A stretch of 38,993 nucleotides of DNA from the NCBI GenBank assembly GCA_002786205.1, contig PEQM01000029.1, forward strand, positions 1-38,993, read 5' to 3'. The notes under the pieces were generated by a model that was not told the origin of the DNA, ran no database searches, and worked only from the letters and a program-made list of their open reading frames with translations. Positions 8,393 through 18,400 of the stretch are shown one piece after another (positions within the stretch are counted from its first letter, which is position 1; every line of letters starts with the position of its first letter). The position numbers and the translations under genes were made by a program. The DNA comes from Legionella sp. (GTDB taxonomy: Bacteria > Pseudomonadota > Gammaproteobacteria > Legionellales > Legionellaceae).

Positions 8393-9613
8393 ATGGAAAA
8401 AAAACTTCCTGCACTTACTGTTTTTCATTATGTTGGCGTCAATAAAGCAGGACAAAAATTAATGGGTGATATAGAAGCCAAAAGCATTGCCTTGGCAAAG
8501 GCTGATTTACGCAAGCAAGGCATTATTACTCATAAAATAGCGCAAAAAAGAAAACCTCTTTTTGATAAAAAAAATAAAAAAATCACCTCTGCTGATATCA
8601 CTGTTTTTAGTCGTCAGCTCGCTACTATGATTCAATCAGGTATTCCCTTAGTACAGTCTTTTGATATTGTTGCAAAAGGACAAAATAATAAAAAAATGAA
8701 GGATCTGATTGATGGAATAAAAAGTGATATTGAAACCGGACTAACCTTATCTGAAGCATTAATCAAACACCCTCAGTATTTTAATGACTTGTTTTGTAAT
8801 CTTATCGATGCCGGTGAAAAATCGGGCACACTGGATGTGATGCTCGATAAAGTAGCCACTTATAAAGAAAAAATAGAAACCATCAAGAAAAAAATAAAAA
8901 AAGCAATGACCTATCCTATTGCTGTGTTGGTTGTTGCAATGATTGTCACAACGGGACTACTTATTTTTGTAGTTCCGCAATTTCAATCGCTATTTAAAGG
9001 ATTTGGTGCAGACTTACCGGCCATGACTCAAGCGGTTGTGAATATGTCTGAATTTATGCAAGCCTACTGGTATTATGTGTTTGGCATTATTGGGGCTGTA
9101 GTGTATGCTTTCATTTACGCTAAAAATAACTCTCCTCAATTTGCACAAAATATTGATAGGTCTTTGCTTAAAATACCAGTCATTGGCCCTATTTTAGAAA
9201 AAGCAGCTATTGCCCGTTTCACAAGAACCCTCTCTATTACTTTTGCTGCGGGATTACCCCTGGTCGATGCGCTACAATCAGTGGCCGGAGCTACAGGTAA
9301 TATTATTTATGCAAAGGCAACAGATAAAATTAAAGAAGAAGTATCTACAGGACAAACCATGAGTCTGGCTATGGAACACACTCAGCTCTTTCCTAATATG
9401 GTCATTCAAATGATTTCTATTGGTGAAGAATCTGGTGCTTTAGAAAAAATGCTAGGTAAAGTTGCTGATTTTTATGAGGCTGAAGTAGACAATGCTGTTG
9501 ATTCTTTAAGTAGTTTATTAGAACCTATCATCATGTGCGTTTTAGGGACTTTGGTTGGCGGATTGGTTATTGCGATGTATCTGCCTATTTTCAAATTGGG
9601 ATCTGCGATTTAA
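8393..9613 (+). CDS. pilC: Type IV pilus inner-membrane platform protein PilC
   Basis: 406 residues, as expected for the PilC/GspF family. It contains two copies of the T2SSF domain, about residues 70-195 and 275-397, each starting with a pattern like FSRQLATMIQSGIPLVQS or FTRTLSITFAAGLPLVDA. Hydrophobic segments lie near residues 175-195, 225-245 and 375-400. The protein anchors the assembly machine in the inner membrane and couples PilB rotation to pilin extraction. The start is three bases after the pilB stop. A GAGGAGG lies about 25 bases upstream inside pilB, too far to be an ideal ribosome site, so translation is probably coupled to pilB. Confidence 0.96.
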   Translation: MEKKLPALTVFHYVGVNKAGQKLMGDIEAKSIALAKADLRKQGIITHKIAQKRKPLFDKKNKKITSADITVFSRQLATMIQSGIPLVQSFDIVAKGQNNKKMKDLIDGIKSDIETGLTLSEALIKHPQYFNDLFCNLIDAGEKSGTLDVMLDKVATYKEKIETIKKKIKKAMTYPIAVLVVAMIVTTGLLIFVVPQFQSLFKGFGADLPAMTQAVVNMSEFMQAYWYYVFGIIGAVVYAFIYAKNNSPQFAQNIDRSLLKIPVIGPILEKAAIARFTRTLSITFAAGLPLVDALQSVAGATGNIIYAKATDKIKEEVSTGQTMSLAMEHTQLFPNMVIQMISIGEESGALEKMLGKVADFYEAEVDNAVDSLSSLLEPIIMCVLGTLVGGLVIAMYLPIFKLGSAI

Positions 9614-9643
9614 TATAAGCTATCACCTCAAACAAGGGACTTC

Positions 9644-10510
9644 ATGATTTCTGAACTGATTCATTATCATACCTGGTTTATTTATCTGTCTATAGCCCTC
9701 CTGTCTTTATGCGTAGGAAGCTTGCTTAATGTCATCATTTACAGACTTCCTCTCATGTTGGAAGCAGATTGGAAAGCACAATGCTGTGAACTGCTACAGT
9801 GCGCACCGGTCAACAGGAAAGAAAAAATAAATCTTTTTTTTCCCCGTTCATTTTGCCCGCAATGCAAACAAACCGTGGCTTTTTGGTGCAATATCCCATT
9901 ATTAAGCTATCTGATACTTAAAGGCAAATGTTATCATTGTCACCATTCTATTGGCATACGCTATCCTCTCATTGAATCACTCACTGTATTGGTGTCTTTG
10001 TATGCTGCCTGGCATTGCGGTCTGACTGTTTCACTTCTTTATATTTTGCCTGCACTTTGGACTTTAATAGTCCTTATTTTTATAGATTGGGATCATCAAA
10101 TACTGCCTGATTGTTTGACTTTAAGCTTATTATGGCTCGGACTTATTGCTAATACGAACCATCTTTTCACCTCTTTACCGGATGCGGTATTCAGTGCGGC
10201 TGGCGCCTACTTGTTTTTATGGATTTTTATCAGAATTTTTTATCTGATCACAGGAAAGATTGGCATGGGAAATGGCGATTTTAAGCTCTATGCCGCATTC
10301 GGTGCCTGGTTCGGATGGCAATGCCTCCCTTTTATTCTATTGATAGCTTCCATTACAGGAGCAATAGCCGGCTTAATCTTGATTAAAATCAGCAAGGGAA
10401 ATAAAGAAACCCCCATTCCTTTTGGTCCTTTTTTAGGATTGTCAGGCATTATTTATTTATTTTGGGGAAAACAATTCATTTTGTGGTATTTAAATACTGT
10501 TTTCAACTGA
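9644..10510 (+). CDS. pilD: Prepilin peptidase/N-methyltransferase PilD
   Basis: 288 residues with a Shine-Dalgarno-like AAGGGA before the ATG. This polytopic inner-membrane aspartic protease (family A24) cleaves the leader of type IV prepilins and methylates the new N-terminus. In Legionella PilD also processes type II secretion pseudopilins (established for L. pneumophila). The cytoplasmic domain has the paired CxxC zinc motifs at C71/C74 and C96/C99. The catalytic aspartates are D148 (in FIDWDHQILPD) and D212 (in GMGNGDFKLY). About seven to eight hydrophobic segments are visible. All key residues are present. It is the last gene of the pilBCD cluster and is followed by a candidate terminator. 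Confidence 0.96.
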   Translation: MISELIHYHTWFIYLSIALLSLCVGSLLNVIIYRLPLMLEADWKAQCCELLQCAPVNRKEKINLFFPRSFCPQCKQTVAFWCNIPLLSYLILKGKCYHCHHSIGIRYPLIESLTVLVSLYAAWHCGLTVSLLYILPALWTLIVLIFIDWDHQILPDCLTLSLLWLGLIANTNHLFTSLPDAVFSAAGAYLFLWIFIRIFYLITGKIGMGNGDFKLYAAFGAWFGWQCLPFILLIASITGAIAGLILIKISKGNKETPIPFGPFLGLSGIIYLFWGKQFILWYLNTVFN

Positions 10511-10561
10511 GTCGTTTCTTTACAACTGCCTTTTTTCTATGACGAAAGCTCACACAGGCAA

Positions 10562-10599
10562 GGTAATGATTGCGACTCTCATTACCCTACTCTTTTTTT
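10562..10599 (+). terminator. Candidate rho-independent terminator after pilD
   Basis: Perfect 8-bp inverted repeat GGTAATGA/TCATTACC (10562-10569 and 10579-10586, 9-nt loop), then a six-base gap and T7 at 10593-10599. It overlaps the 3' end of the convergent MazG-like gene, whose stop codon lies in the right arm. The stem is AT-rich and the T-tract displaced, so efficiency may be modest. Confidence 0.5.
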
Positions 10600-10959
10600 A
10601 GCTTCATCCCAAAGCGACATTAACTCGGAAAAAGACCGTCCATGAACACTATCCAGCGCTTGTTCTTTGGCAATACTTTTAACTGACTGAAGTCTACGTT
10701 CAAATTTTTCCAGGCTTTTCTTTAAAGTAGTGGTTGGAGAAAATTGACAAAAAACACAAAGAGAAAAGACTGCATGGAGTAAATCACCTATTTCTTCTTC
10801 CAGATGAGCTCTATTGCTGTCATCGGATAACAAATGCGCCTCTACTTCCAGGCATTCACTTTGTATTTGCTGCATGATTTGGGCGGTATTTTCCCATTGA
10901 AAACCAAAATGAGCCGCCTCATGTTCCAAGCGCTCTACTTTTTCTAACAAACTATTCAT
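10582..10959 (-). CDS. MazG-like nucleotide pyrophosphohydrolase
   Basis: 125 residues, a single-domain member of the MazG/all-alpha NTP pyrophosphatase superfamily. These enzymes hydrolyse (d)NTPs to monophosphates and pyrophosphate using magnesium held by EExxE...ExxD residues. Here the motif is visible as SECLEVEAHL followed by LEEEIGDLLHAVFSL. The length suits a half-size MazG rather than the roughly 260-residue two-domain form, so the symbol mazG is not assigned. It is cytoplasmic. The ATG at 10959 has only a weak Shine-Dalgarno. It is convergent with pilD and downstream, on the same strand, of the FadL-type gene, from which a strong hairpin separates it. Confidence 0.8.
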   Translation of the reverse strand: MNSLLEKVERLEHEAAHFGFQWENTAQIMQQIQSECLEVEAHLLSDDSNRAHLEEEIGDLLHAVFSLCVFCQFSPTTTLKKSLEKFERRLQSVKSIAKEQALDSVHGRSFSELMSLWDEAKKRVG

Positions 10960-11042
10960 ATCAGACTCAATACAGGTTAAGCCTGTTGGCCCAACACATC
11001 GCTATTTTAATTGCTTATTCATCTCATTGCTGCTTTAACAAC

Positions 11043-11111
11043 AAAGTCAGACTTTAGTGCAGATTAACCGATTTTATTTAAACCCTTTCAATCTGCACCT
11101 AGTCTGGCTTT
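11043..11111 (-). terminator. Long hairpin terminator after the FadL-type gene
   Basis: Two-part stem: an 11-bp outer part (11043-11053 with 11101-11111, one G-T pair) and an 8-bp inner part (11058-11065 with 11090-11097), separated by a small internal loop, with a 24-nt apical loop. Reading on the minus strand it follows the stop of the FadL-type gene and is followed by TTGTTGTT. It may act in both directions, since the plus strand continues with TTCTT. Confidence 0.6.
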
Positions 11112-11129
11112 TCTTAGTGAGGTGAATGT

Positions 11130-12578
11130 CTATTTTGTTTTGCTATTGGGTTGGTCGATTAACCAAACCACTTGCGCTCCTACCAAATCAGCCTGCGCTG
11201 AACTTGCTGCATTGATACTATAACTTGAGGTGGCAGACAGTATATCTGTTGTATTCACTCCCGAATTATTAATACCAAATAAGTGAGTATACCCTACATC
11301 AACGCCAATATTTTCTCTTGCCTGATAATGACCACCAATAGAGAGAGCCCAACGATCACTGTCTGGTAAACGCACATCTCTGTACAGATTGGTTGTCGGG
11401 GTCTGATCATACCCACCGCCAACGCGAAGCATCCATTGCTTATTAAAGTGATAATTGGCACCTATTGCAGCCCGCCAGGTATCCTTATAATATTGTGGAC
11501 TTGAAGAATCAAGACTAACTTGCGTGACGCTCAGATCACCTCCTATATGCGGCGCTGCAACGTTGTTTAACTGTATGGTATCAAAACAACTCCATCCGGT
11601 ATAAACAAGAGAGCCCAACAATGCAATTTTGTCATTCAGATCATGATAACCGCTTAAAGTTAATATGTCTGGAAACTGAATGTTGTTACTGGTCAAATTA
11701 TTATTTTGTCTGACTGCGAATGGCAGCACAAAACTGGCAGCCAAATCACCTTCGCTTGCTAAAGGACCAGACAACTGACTAAATCCATCAAATTTATGGG
11801 ACACTCTGGATTGGTAATTTAACCCCAAACGTGTGTGTTTGTCATTAAAAACACCCATAACGCCTAAATGATACCCTACCCCAAAAGAGTCGCCTTTATT
11901 ATAACTTTGCGTATCATTAGCAGATGGCGAATATTCGGTATCAAATACCGCATTAAAGAATTCCATAATATTGGGAACACCAATCATTCTATTAAATTTA
12001 ACTCGTGCATACTGCAAATCCAAACCCGCACCAACAGAAAACTGGTCTGTTAATTTCATTCCCAGTTCAGGCGAAACATTCGCGGTAAATAAATCACTTA
12101 AGGTCGCTTCATAACGAACTGGAGAATCATTGCCCCAGTTAGTAGATAGTCCAAATGGGGCGACAATGCTCAAACCAAAAGTGGCATTGTCTGATAGAGG
12201 CAGAGCATAATGCACAGCAGGAACAAATGCATCTTCAGCGCCATTGATATTTGAAAAGGTCTCAATATAATTAGAAAATTGCTCAGGCAAAACTGACACA
12301 GAAAAATTACTGGAACCAGTTAATTTTGTACTAGGAAAAACGCCCACCCCACCAAATACTACTTGTTGACCAGACAATAAAACCAAACCCGCTGGATTAT
12401 ACCATCCCGTTGAAGCATCCGCAGCTTCAGCAGCAATACCTGCCGCATAATTTCCTATCGCAGCAGGACTGCTTTCAGTATATAAAGAAAATCCTCCTGC
12501 CTGAACAGCGCCCGCTGAAAGAATTGTTAATACCGCAGAGCTCACTATCGTGCGCAGAGGCTTTTGCAAGTTACTCAC
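11130..12578 (-). CDS. FadL/TodX-family outer-membrane transporter
   Basis: 482 residues from a GTG at 12578. This start is chosen because AAGGAG lies six bases upstream and gives a clean signal peptide (MSNLQKPLRTIVSSAVL... cut after VQA). The mature N-terminus, GGFSLYTESS...ADASTGWYNPAGL, is characteristic of the FadL family, 14-stranded outer-membrane barrels that import long-chain fatty acids or other hydrophobic compounds through a hatch domain. The remainder shows alternating beta-strand patterns. Many strands are aromatic-rich and the end reads LVGAQVVWLI. The substrate cannot be read from sequence. It is a single-gene unit with its own promoter and terminator, divergent from lysAC. 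Longer start codons (up to 12608) are less likely. Confidence 0.9.
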   Translation of the reverse strand: MSNLQKPLRTIVSSAVLTILSAGAVQAGGFSLYTESSPAAIGNYAAGIAAEAADASTGWYNPAGLVLLSGQQVVFGGVGVFPSTKLTGSSNFSVSVLPEQFSNYIETFSNINGAEDAFVPAVHYALPLSDNATFGLSIVAPFGLSTNWGNDSPVRYEATLSDLFTANVSPELGMKLTDQFSVGAGLDLQYARVKFNRMIGVPNIMEFFNAVFDTEYSPSANDTQSYNKGDSFGVGYHLGVMGVFNDKHTRLGLNYQSRVSHKFDGFSQLSGPLASEGDLAASFVLPFAVRQNNNLTSNNIQFPDILTLSGYHDLNDKIALLGSLVYTGWSCFDTIQLNNVAAPHIGGDLSVTQVSLDSSSPQYYKDTWRAAIGANYHFNKQWMLRVGGGYDQTPTTNLYRDVRLPDSDRWALSIGGHYQARENIGVDVGYTHLFGINNSGVNTTDILSATSSYSINAASSAQADLVGAQVVWLIDQPNSKTK

Positions 12579-12622
12579 TCCATACTCCTTAATTAAAAAG
12601 TACATCAAAATAAAATGAATTG

Positions 12623-12650
12623 ATAATAAATGAATTTATCTGGATTTCAA
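12623..12650 (-). promoter_or_regulatory. Candidate sigma70 promoter of the FadL-type gene
   Basis: On the minus strand: TTGAAA (12650-12645), 16-bp spacer, TATTAT (12628-12623), each matching five of six consensus bases. The predicted start near 12616 gives a leader of about 38 bases to the GTG. Confidence 0.5.
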
Positions 12651-12841
12651 TTGTCCTGCTCTTTTTTTTCATAATAAATTCAATGCATAACAAAATATTA
12701 CCCATCATGGCTTAATAAAGCTCATTAAATGGATTGATGCATAACTCCTGATTCCCTCTATTTCAGCAACCACTTCAATAAGCTTGTGTATTAGGTTTTG
12801 TCCATGTTAATGTGTACAAAACGTCCTACTTAATACTACCT

Positions 12842-15403
12842 ATGGAACAAATCGTCACCAAATTTGGAGGAACCAGTGTCTCAACCAGGACTACTTGGGA
12901 GCACATCCTGGCCATTACCCAAAGACACATCAATGCGAGAAAACAGCCCGTTATTGTCTGTTCGGCTCTAACACAAATTTCCAATAAGCTTGAAAAAGCC
13001 ATTGATGCTGCGCTATTAGATGAGCATCATAGTATTTATGCCGATATTGAAAACAGTCATCTGCGTTTGGCTCAAGAATTAGAAGTCAGCTTCAGCCTTA
13101 TCGCGCAAGAGCTACATCAGCTAAAACAATGGCTGACCGGGATTGCCTTATTAAAACAAGCCCCGGCAAAAACTCATGCCCAGATTCTAAGCTTGGGCGA
13201 GATCATGATGACGCGTCTTGGACATGCTTTTTTGCAGCAGAATGGAATTAAAACACAATGGATGGATGCTCGTGATTTATTAACCAGCACCCCCTCATTA
13301 GGAGGGGATTTGGTTAATTATTTGTCTGCTGTTTGCGACAGCGATTATGATCCTCAATTGGTGGAACGCTTTCTATCTGATAATGCGGAAGCTATCATCA
13401 CGCAAGGTTTTTTTGCTGCCAACCCACAGGGGGAAACCGTTCTTTTAGGGCGAGGTGGCTCAGACACCTCAGCAGCCCTTCTTGCAGGGAAATTGCATGC
13501 TTCTTTATGTGAAATTTGGACCGATGTCCCTGGAATTTACACGGCCAATCCACATCAACTCCCCCATGCTCGTCTCTTAAAGCAGCTTCATTATAACGAA
13601 GCACAAGAAATTGCTTCTATGGGGGCCAAAGTATTACATCCTAACTGCATACCTCCGGTAAGAAAAGCCAATATTCCTATGGTAGTCAAATACACTCAAA
13701 TGCCAGAACATTCGGGTACCTTGATTACACAAGAAGTGGATGAAACAGCGCCGCTGATTAAATCCATTCAAGTCAAGCACAGCATCGTTTTGGTTTCCAT
13801 CGAAGCACTTAACATGTGGCAGCAGGTGGGATTTCTTGCCGATGTGTTTACCGTATTCAAAAAACATGGGTTTTCAGTGGATTTATTAGCCTCTTCTGAA
13901 TTCAATGTGACCATGTCTTTAGATACAACGGCCAAACTAAAAGACAGAACTGCGCTGAATCAATTACTTAATGAATTGAACCAATTTGGTAAAGCCCAAC
14001 TCATCGAGCCTTGTAGTGCAGTAAGCCTGGTAGGTCATCATATAAGAACTGTACTACCACACTTAAGCCCTGCCTTGGATGTTTTTGACTCCAAACAGGT
14101 TTATCTGATGTCTTTGGCTTCTAATAATTTAAATTTAACTTTTGTCGTTGATGAATCTCAAGCTGATAAATTATGTCAAAAACTACATCATTTACTTATA
14201 GAGAATAACCCTCAAGTATTTTACTATTCTAAAAGTTGGCATGAAGAATTTGGTACCCCTCACATTAGACCTACACCCTGGTGGGAGACAGAACGTGATA
14301 ATCTGCTAACCATTGCCAGCATGCATTCACCTTGTTACGTCTATCACAACAAAACTCAAGCACAAAAAGCAGATCAATTACGTACTATAACAGCAATAGA
14401 TCAATTATTTTATGCCATAAAAGCCAATCCTCACCCCAGCATCTTAAAAACATTAGAGCAAAAAGGGGTTGGCTTTGAATGCGTGTCAGTTCAAGAATTA
14501 CAATTAGTACTTGATTTATTCCCCTCTATAAATCGAGAACGAATCTTATTCACACCCAATTTCGCCCCGAAAAGTGAATATGAGCTGGCTCTGGAAACCG
14601 GCTGCTATCTCACCATAGACAGTCTTTACCCATTAGAGCATTGGCCTGCGCTTTTTAAAAACAAAGAAGTGATCGTTCGCCTTGATCCAGGTACAGGAGC
14701 AGGTCATCACAAATATGTTTCTACTGGTGGTAACGAATCCAAATTTGGCATTACGCAACATGACATCAGTCAGTTATTAACACTAACCCAGCAACATCAT
14801 ATTAAAATTTCAGGACTCCATGTGCATTCAGGAAGCGGTATTCTTACCATTGAATTATGGCAAGAAACTGCCTTAATGTTAGCACAACTGTCTAGTCAAT
14901 TTCCTGATGTGCAAATTATCAATTTAGGTGGCGGCTTGGGTGTTGTCGAAAAACCAGGACAACAGCCTTTAGATTTATCGGCCTTGGATGCGGCTTTGCT
15001 TGCCGTAAAAACGCAATATCCTCATCTAAAAATATGGCTTGAACCTGGACGTTTTTTTGTCTCCGAAAGCGGCGTTATCCTTGCTAAGGTCACGCAACGT
15101 AAAGAAAAAGGCAAAGTAAAATTTATTGGTATTGAAACAGGGATGAATTCGCTTATCAGACCCTCCTTATATGGGGCGTATCATGAGATTGTTAATTTAT
15201 CTCGTTTACATGAAGAAAAAACTCAGTTTTCTCATATCGTTGGACCTATTTGTGAATCAGGTGACACGCTTGGTTATGACCGACTTATGCCTGACACCCA
15301 AGAAGGCGATATCTTGCTGATTGCCAACACGGGCGCTTATGGTCATTGCATGAGTTCTCATTATAATTTGCGGCCTGCAGCTCAAGAAATAGCTCTGGAT
15401 TAA
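12842..15403 (+). CDS. lysAC: Bifunctional aspartokinase / diaminopimelate decarboxylase
   Basis: 853 residues from the ATG at 12842, where the protein begins MEQIVTKFGGTSV, the expected aspartokinase N-terminus; an in-frame GTG at 12812 would add ten residues with no support. Residues about 1-290 form the aspartokinase (KFGGTS, GRGGSDTSAALLA), 300-455 the ACT-type regulatory region, and 470-853 a fold-type III PLP decarboxylase. That domain shows the PLP lysine K527 (FYAIKANP), HVHSGSG, the GGG loop and C804 in CESGD. The protein thus catalyses the first step (aspartate to aspartyl phosphate) and last step (meso-diaminopimelate to lysine) of the pathway. This fusion is known in a few gamma-proteobacteria, including Legionella and xanthomonads. 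The helicase gene follows after one base. Confidence 0.94.
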   Translation: MEQIVTKFGGTSVSTRTTWEHILAITQRHINARKQPVIVCSALTQISNKLEKAIDAALLDEHHSIYADIENSHLRLAQELEVSFSLIAQELHQLKQWLTGIALLKQAPAKTHAQILSLGEIMMTRLGHAFLQQNGIKTQWMDARDLLTSTPSLGGDLVNYLSAVCDSDYDPQLVERFLSDNAEAIITQGFFAANPQGETVLLGRGGSDTSAALLAGKLHASLCEIWTDVPGIYTANPHQLPHARLLKQLHYNEAQEIASMGAKVLHPNCIPPVRKANIPMVVKYTQMPEHSGTLITQEVDETAPLIKSIQVKHSIVLVSIEALNMWQQVGFLADVFTVFKKHGFSVDLLASSEFNVTMSLDTTAKLKDRTALNQLLNELNQFGKAQLIEPCSAVSLVGHHIRTVLPHLSPALDVFDSKQVYLMSLASNNLNLTFVVDESQADKLCQKLHHLLIENNPQVFYYSKSWHEEFGTPHIRPTPWWETERDNLLTIASMHSPCYVYHNKTQAQKADQLRTITAIDQLFYAIKANPHPSILKTLEQKGVGFECVSVQELQLVLDLFPSINRERILFTPNFAPKSEYELALETGCYLTIDSLYPLEHWPALFKNKEVIVRLDPGTGAGHHKYVSTGGNESKFGITQHDISQLLTLTQQHHIKISGLHVHSGSGILTIELWQETALMLAQLSSQFPDVQIINLGGGLGVVEKPGQQPLDLSALDAALLAVKTQYPHLKIWLEPGRFFVSESGVILAKVTQRKEKGKVKFIGIETGMNSLIRPSLYGAYHEIVNLSRLHEEKTQFSHIVGPICESGDTLGYDRLMPDTQEGDILLIANTGAYGHCMSSHYNLRPAAQEIALD

Positions 15404-15404
15404 C

Positions 15405-18400
15405 ATGACGTTAATTGATGTTAAACAGCGGCAACAAGCAACTGACCCATCGGCTTCTTTTATAGTACAGGCGCCTGCTGGGTCAGGCAAAACAGAAATA
15501 CTAACCCAGCGCTATTTGCGTTTATTAAGCACCGTTTCAGTACCTGAACAGATTGTTGCCTTAACTTTCACACGCAAAGCGGCAAGCGAAATGCGTGAGC
15601 GCATTATGCTGGCGCTACAGCAAGCAGCAACTCATCAAGAAGCAAGCTCTGCTCATCAAAAAATGACCCTAACCTTTGCCAGACAAGCAATAGAGCAAGA
15701 TGCACGCCATCAGTGGCATTTGTTAGAACACCCCAATCGCTTAAAAATTATTACGCTCGATTCCTTGTGTCAAAGTATCACACAAGCTATTCCTCTATTA
15801 GAGCAACATATTGGTTATGCACAGATTACAGACAAGGCATCACATTATTATCTCGAAGCAGCACGCCAATGTATTCAATTTGCCCTTGAAAATCCATCTT
15901 ATCAAGAGGCAATAACCCATTTGTTACTGCATGTAGACAACCAATATGACAAACTGCTGTTATTATTTAAAGAACTACTCAGCAAGCGCGATCAATGGCT
16001 AACGCCTTTGTTTAAAGCAAAAAATCAAACTAAAGAGCATTTTGAAGAGGCTTTACTGCTCATAGAGCAACATGAATTATCTCGTTTTCAAAAAAGCTTG
16101 CCTTTAGAGTTGGCCTACCAACTGGTAGAACAGGCAAAAGAGCTGGCTTGTATTGAAAATGATCCCCTATCGCCTCGCTACCTTTTACAACAATGGCAAA
16201 GCTTTAAAAATACCACACCTGAGATGGCCAAAGCCTTGTGCGCTTTAATTTTAGGAAGTGATGCCAATATTAGAAAAAGCTTTGATCATCATGTTGGGTT
16301 AAAAAGCAGCTCTTGTCCTAAAGCACAATATCAAAGCATAAAAGAAAACAGTAAATTACTATTAGAACAACTGAGAGAATATCCCGACTTTCTTACTGCT
16401 TTACTTAAAGTAAGCCGGCTGCCAAACCCTTATTACGATAAAGAACAATGGAAGATACTCCAGGCCTTATTTTTATTATTACCCACTTTGGTCAGCCACC
16501 TTCATGTGTTGTTTGGTGAGGAAAATGCCATTGACTTCACTGCCATCGCCCAACAAGCCCTGAGCGCTTTAGGCGATGAAGATGAGCCTACCGATCTGGC
16601 TTTATATCTGGATAATGCCATTCATCATTTGCTAATAGATGAATTTCAAGACACCTCTATTTTACAATATGAATTACTCACACGACTGGTACAAGGATGG
16701 CAAGACGGCGATAGAAAGACCCTCTTTATTGTAGGCGACCCAATGCAATCCATTTATCGGTTTAGACAAGCAGAAGTAGGTTTGTTTTACCGTGCAGTCC
16801 ATCACGGCCTTGGTCCGGTCAAATTAATACCGCTTGAGCTTCAATGTAATTTTCGTTCTACACCAACTATTATTCATTGGGTTAACCATCATTTTGCGTC
16901 TGTCTTTCCAAAGCATAAAGACATTGAGTCAGGAGCCGTTACCTTCCATCCTTCTGCCACAGTTCTAGCCGACTCTTTTGACAGCAAGGTGCATGCAATA
17001 GAATGTGAAACACGTCAAGATGAGGCGCAATATCTAGTTGAAACGCTGCAAAAAGAGCGGGCGGAAGATCCTCAGCAAAGCATCGCTATTTTAGTGCGCT
17101 CAAGAAATCAATTGCCTGAAATTATTAAACTTTTACGCCAGCATGCTATCCCTTATCAAGGTATCGATATTGATTTATTGGCTCATTTGCCTCATTTGCG
17201 TGATGTGTGGTCTTTAACTCAGGCTTTACTGATGCCAGGCAATCGATTGTCTTGGTTGTCTTTATTACGAAGCCCTTATTGTGGAATGATTTTAAGTGAT
17301 GTTCATGCCATAGCCTCGCATCATAATAAAAACTCCATTTATCAAAATTTACTGGAATGGGAAACTATTGCTCATTTGAGTGAAGACGGCCGATTTCGTG
17401 CGCGTTTTTTCATTAACATCATGCAACATGCATTAGGTGAACGGGCACAAATGCCTGTGTCCGATTGGGTAAATCAGACACTTACTAAATTATATGGAAA
17501 TTTAGTTTTAAATGAACAGCAGAAAGCTGATTTAGAGCAATATTGGAATTTGCTTGATCGCTATGAAGCACAAGGCCGTTTAAGTTCACGAGAAGAATTC
17601 ATAGACGAATTTAATCGCCTCTATTCACAACAGACTACACCATCAAAACTGCAGATTATGACTATTCACAAATCTAAAGGACTAGAGTTTGATACGGTAT
17701 TTTTACCTTATCTGGGAGCCGCTCCTTCTCGAGGAGACAACCCTTTATTACGCTGGCTCAAATTACCTACAGAGCAAGATGAACTTCTCCTCTTATCTCC
17801 TATTAAAGGCTCTCATCAAACACACTGCCCTTTGTATGATTACTTAAGTGATCTTGATGAGGAAAAAGGACACTATGAAATCCAGCGACTACTCTATGTC
17901 GCGGCAACGCGTGCAAAGAAAAAACTTTACTTATCTGATGGCAGTACAAAACCATCTAAAAGCTCATTAAGAAGCCTTCTAAGTCAGCAAGAGTTTTTTA
18001 CCAGACCATCAGAAAATGAACCTGAGTCTGCTTCCTCATGCCCTACTCTCTTGCAACAATTGCCTACAGACCTGTATAAAAAAATCACTTCTTTTCCTAA
18101 TGATATAAAAAATAAAATACCTCGGCTTGATTCTGGAATATCTCGACTGACCGGTATTATTACTCATCGATTGCTACAATGGATTTGTGATAATCATCCT
18201 GTAAATACAGAACAATTGCCTTGGCTTGTCGTAACACAACAATTAGAAGAACTGGGTTTCGATAAAAAAAATGTTGCCCTGGCTTTCTCACATATTCAAG
18301 AACAAATTAATCGCTTGTTTGCAGATCCCACTGGTTTATGGATCATTTCTCCCCACCATCAAGAACATAATGAATACGAATTAATAATCCACCACAATCA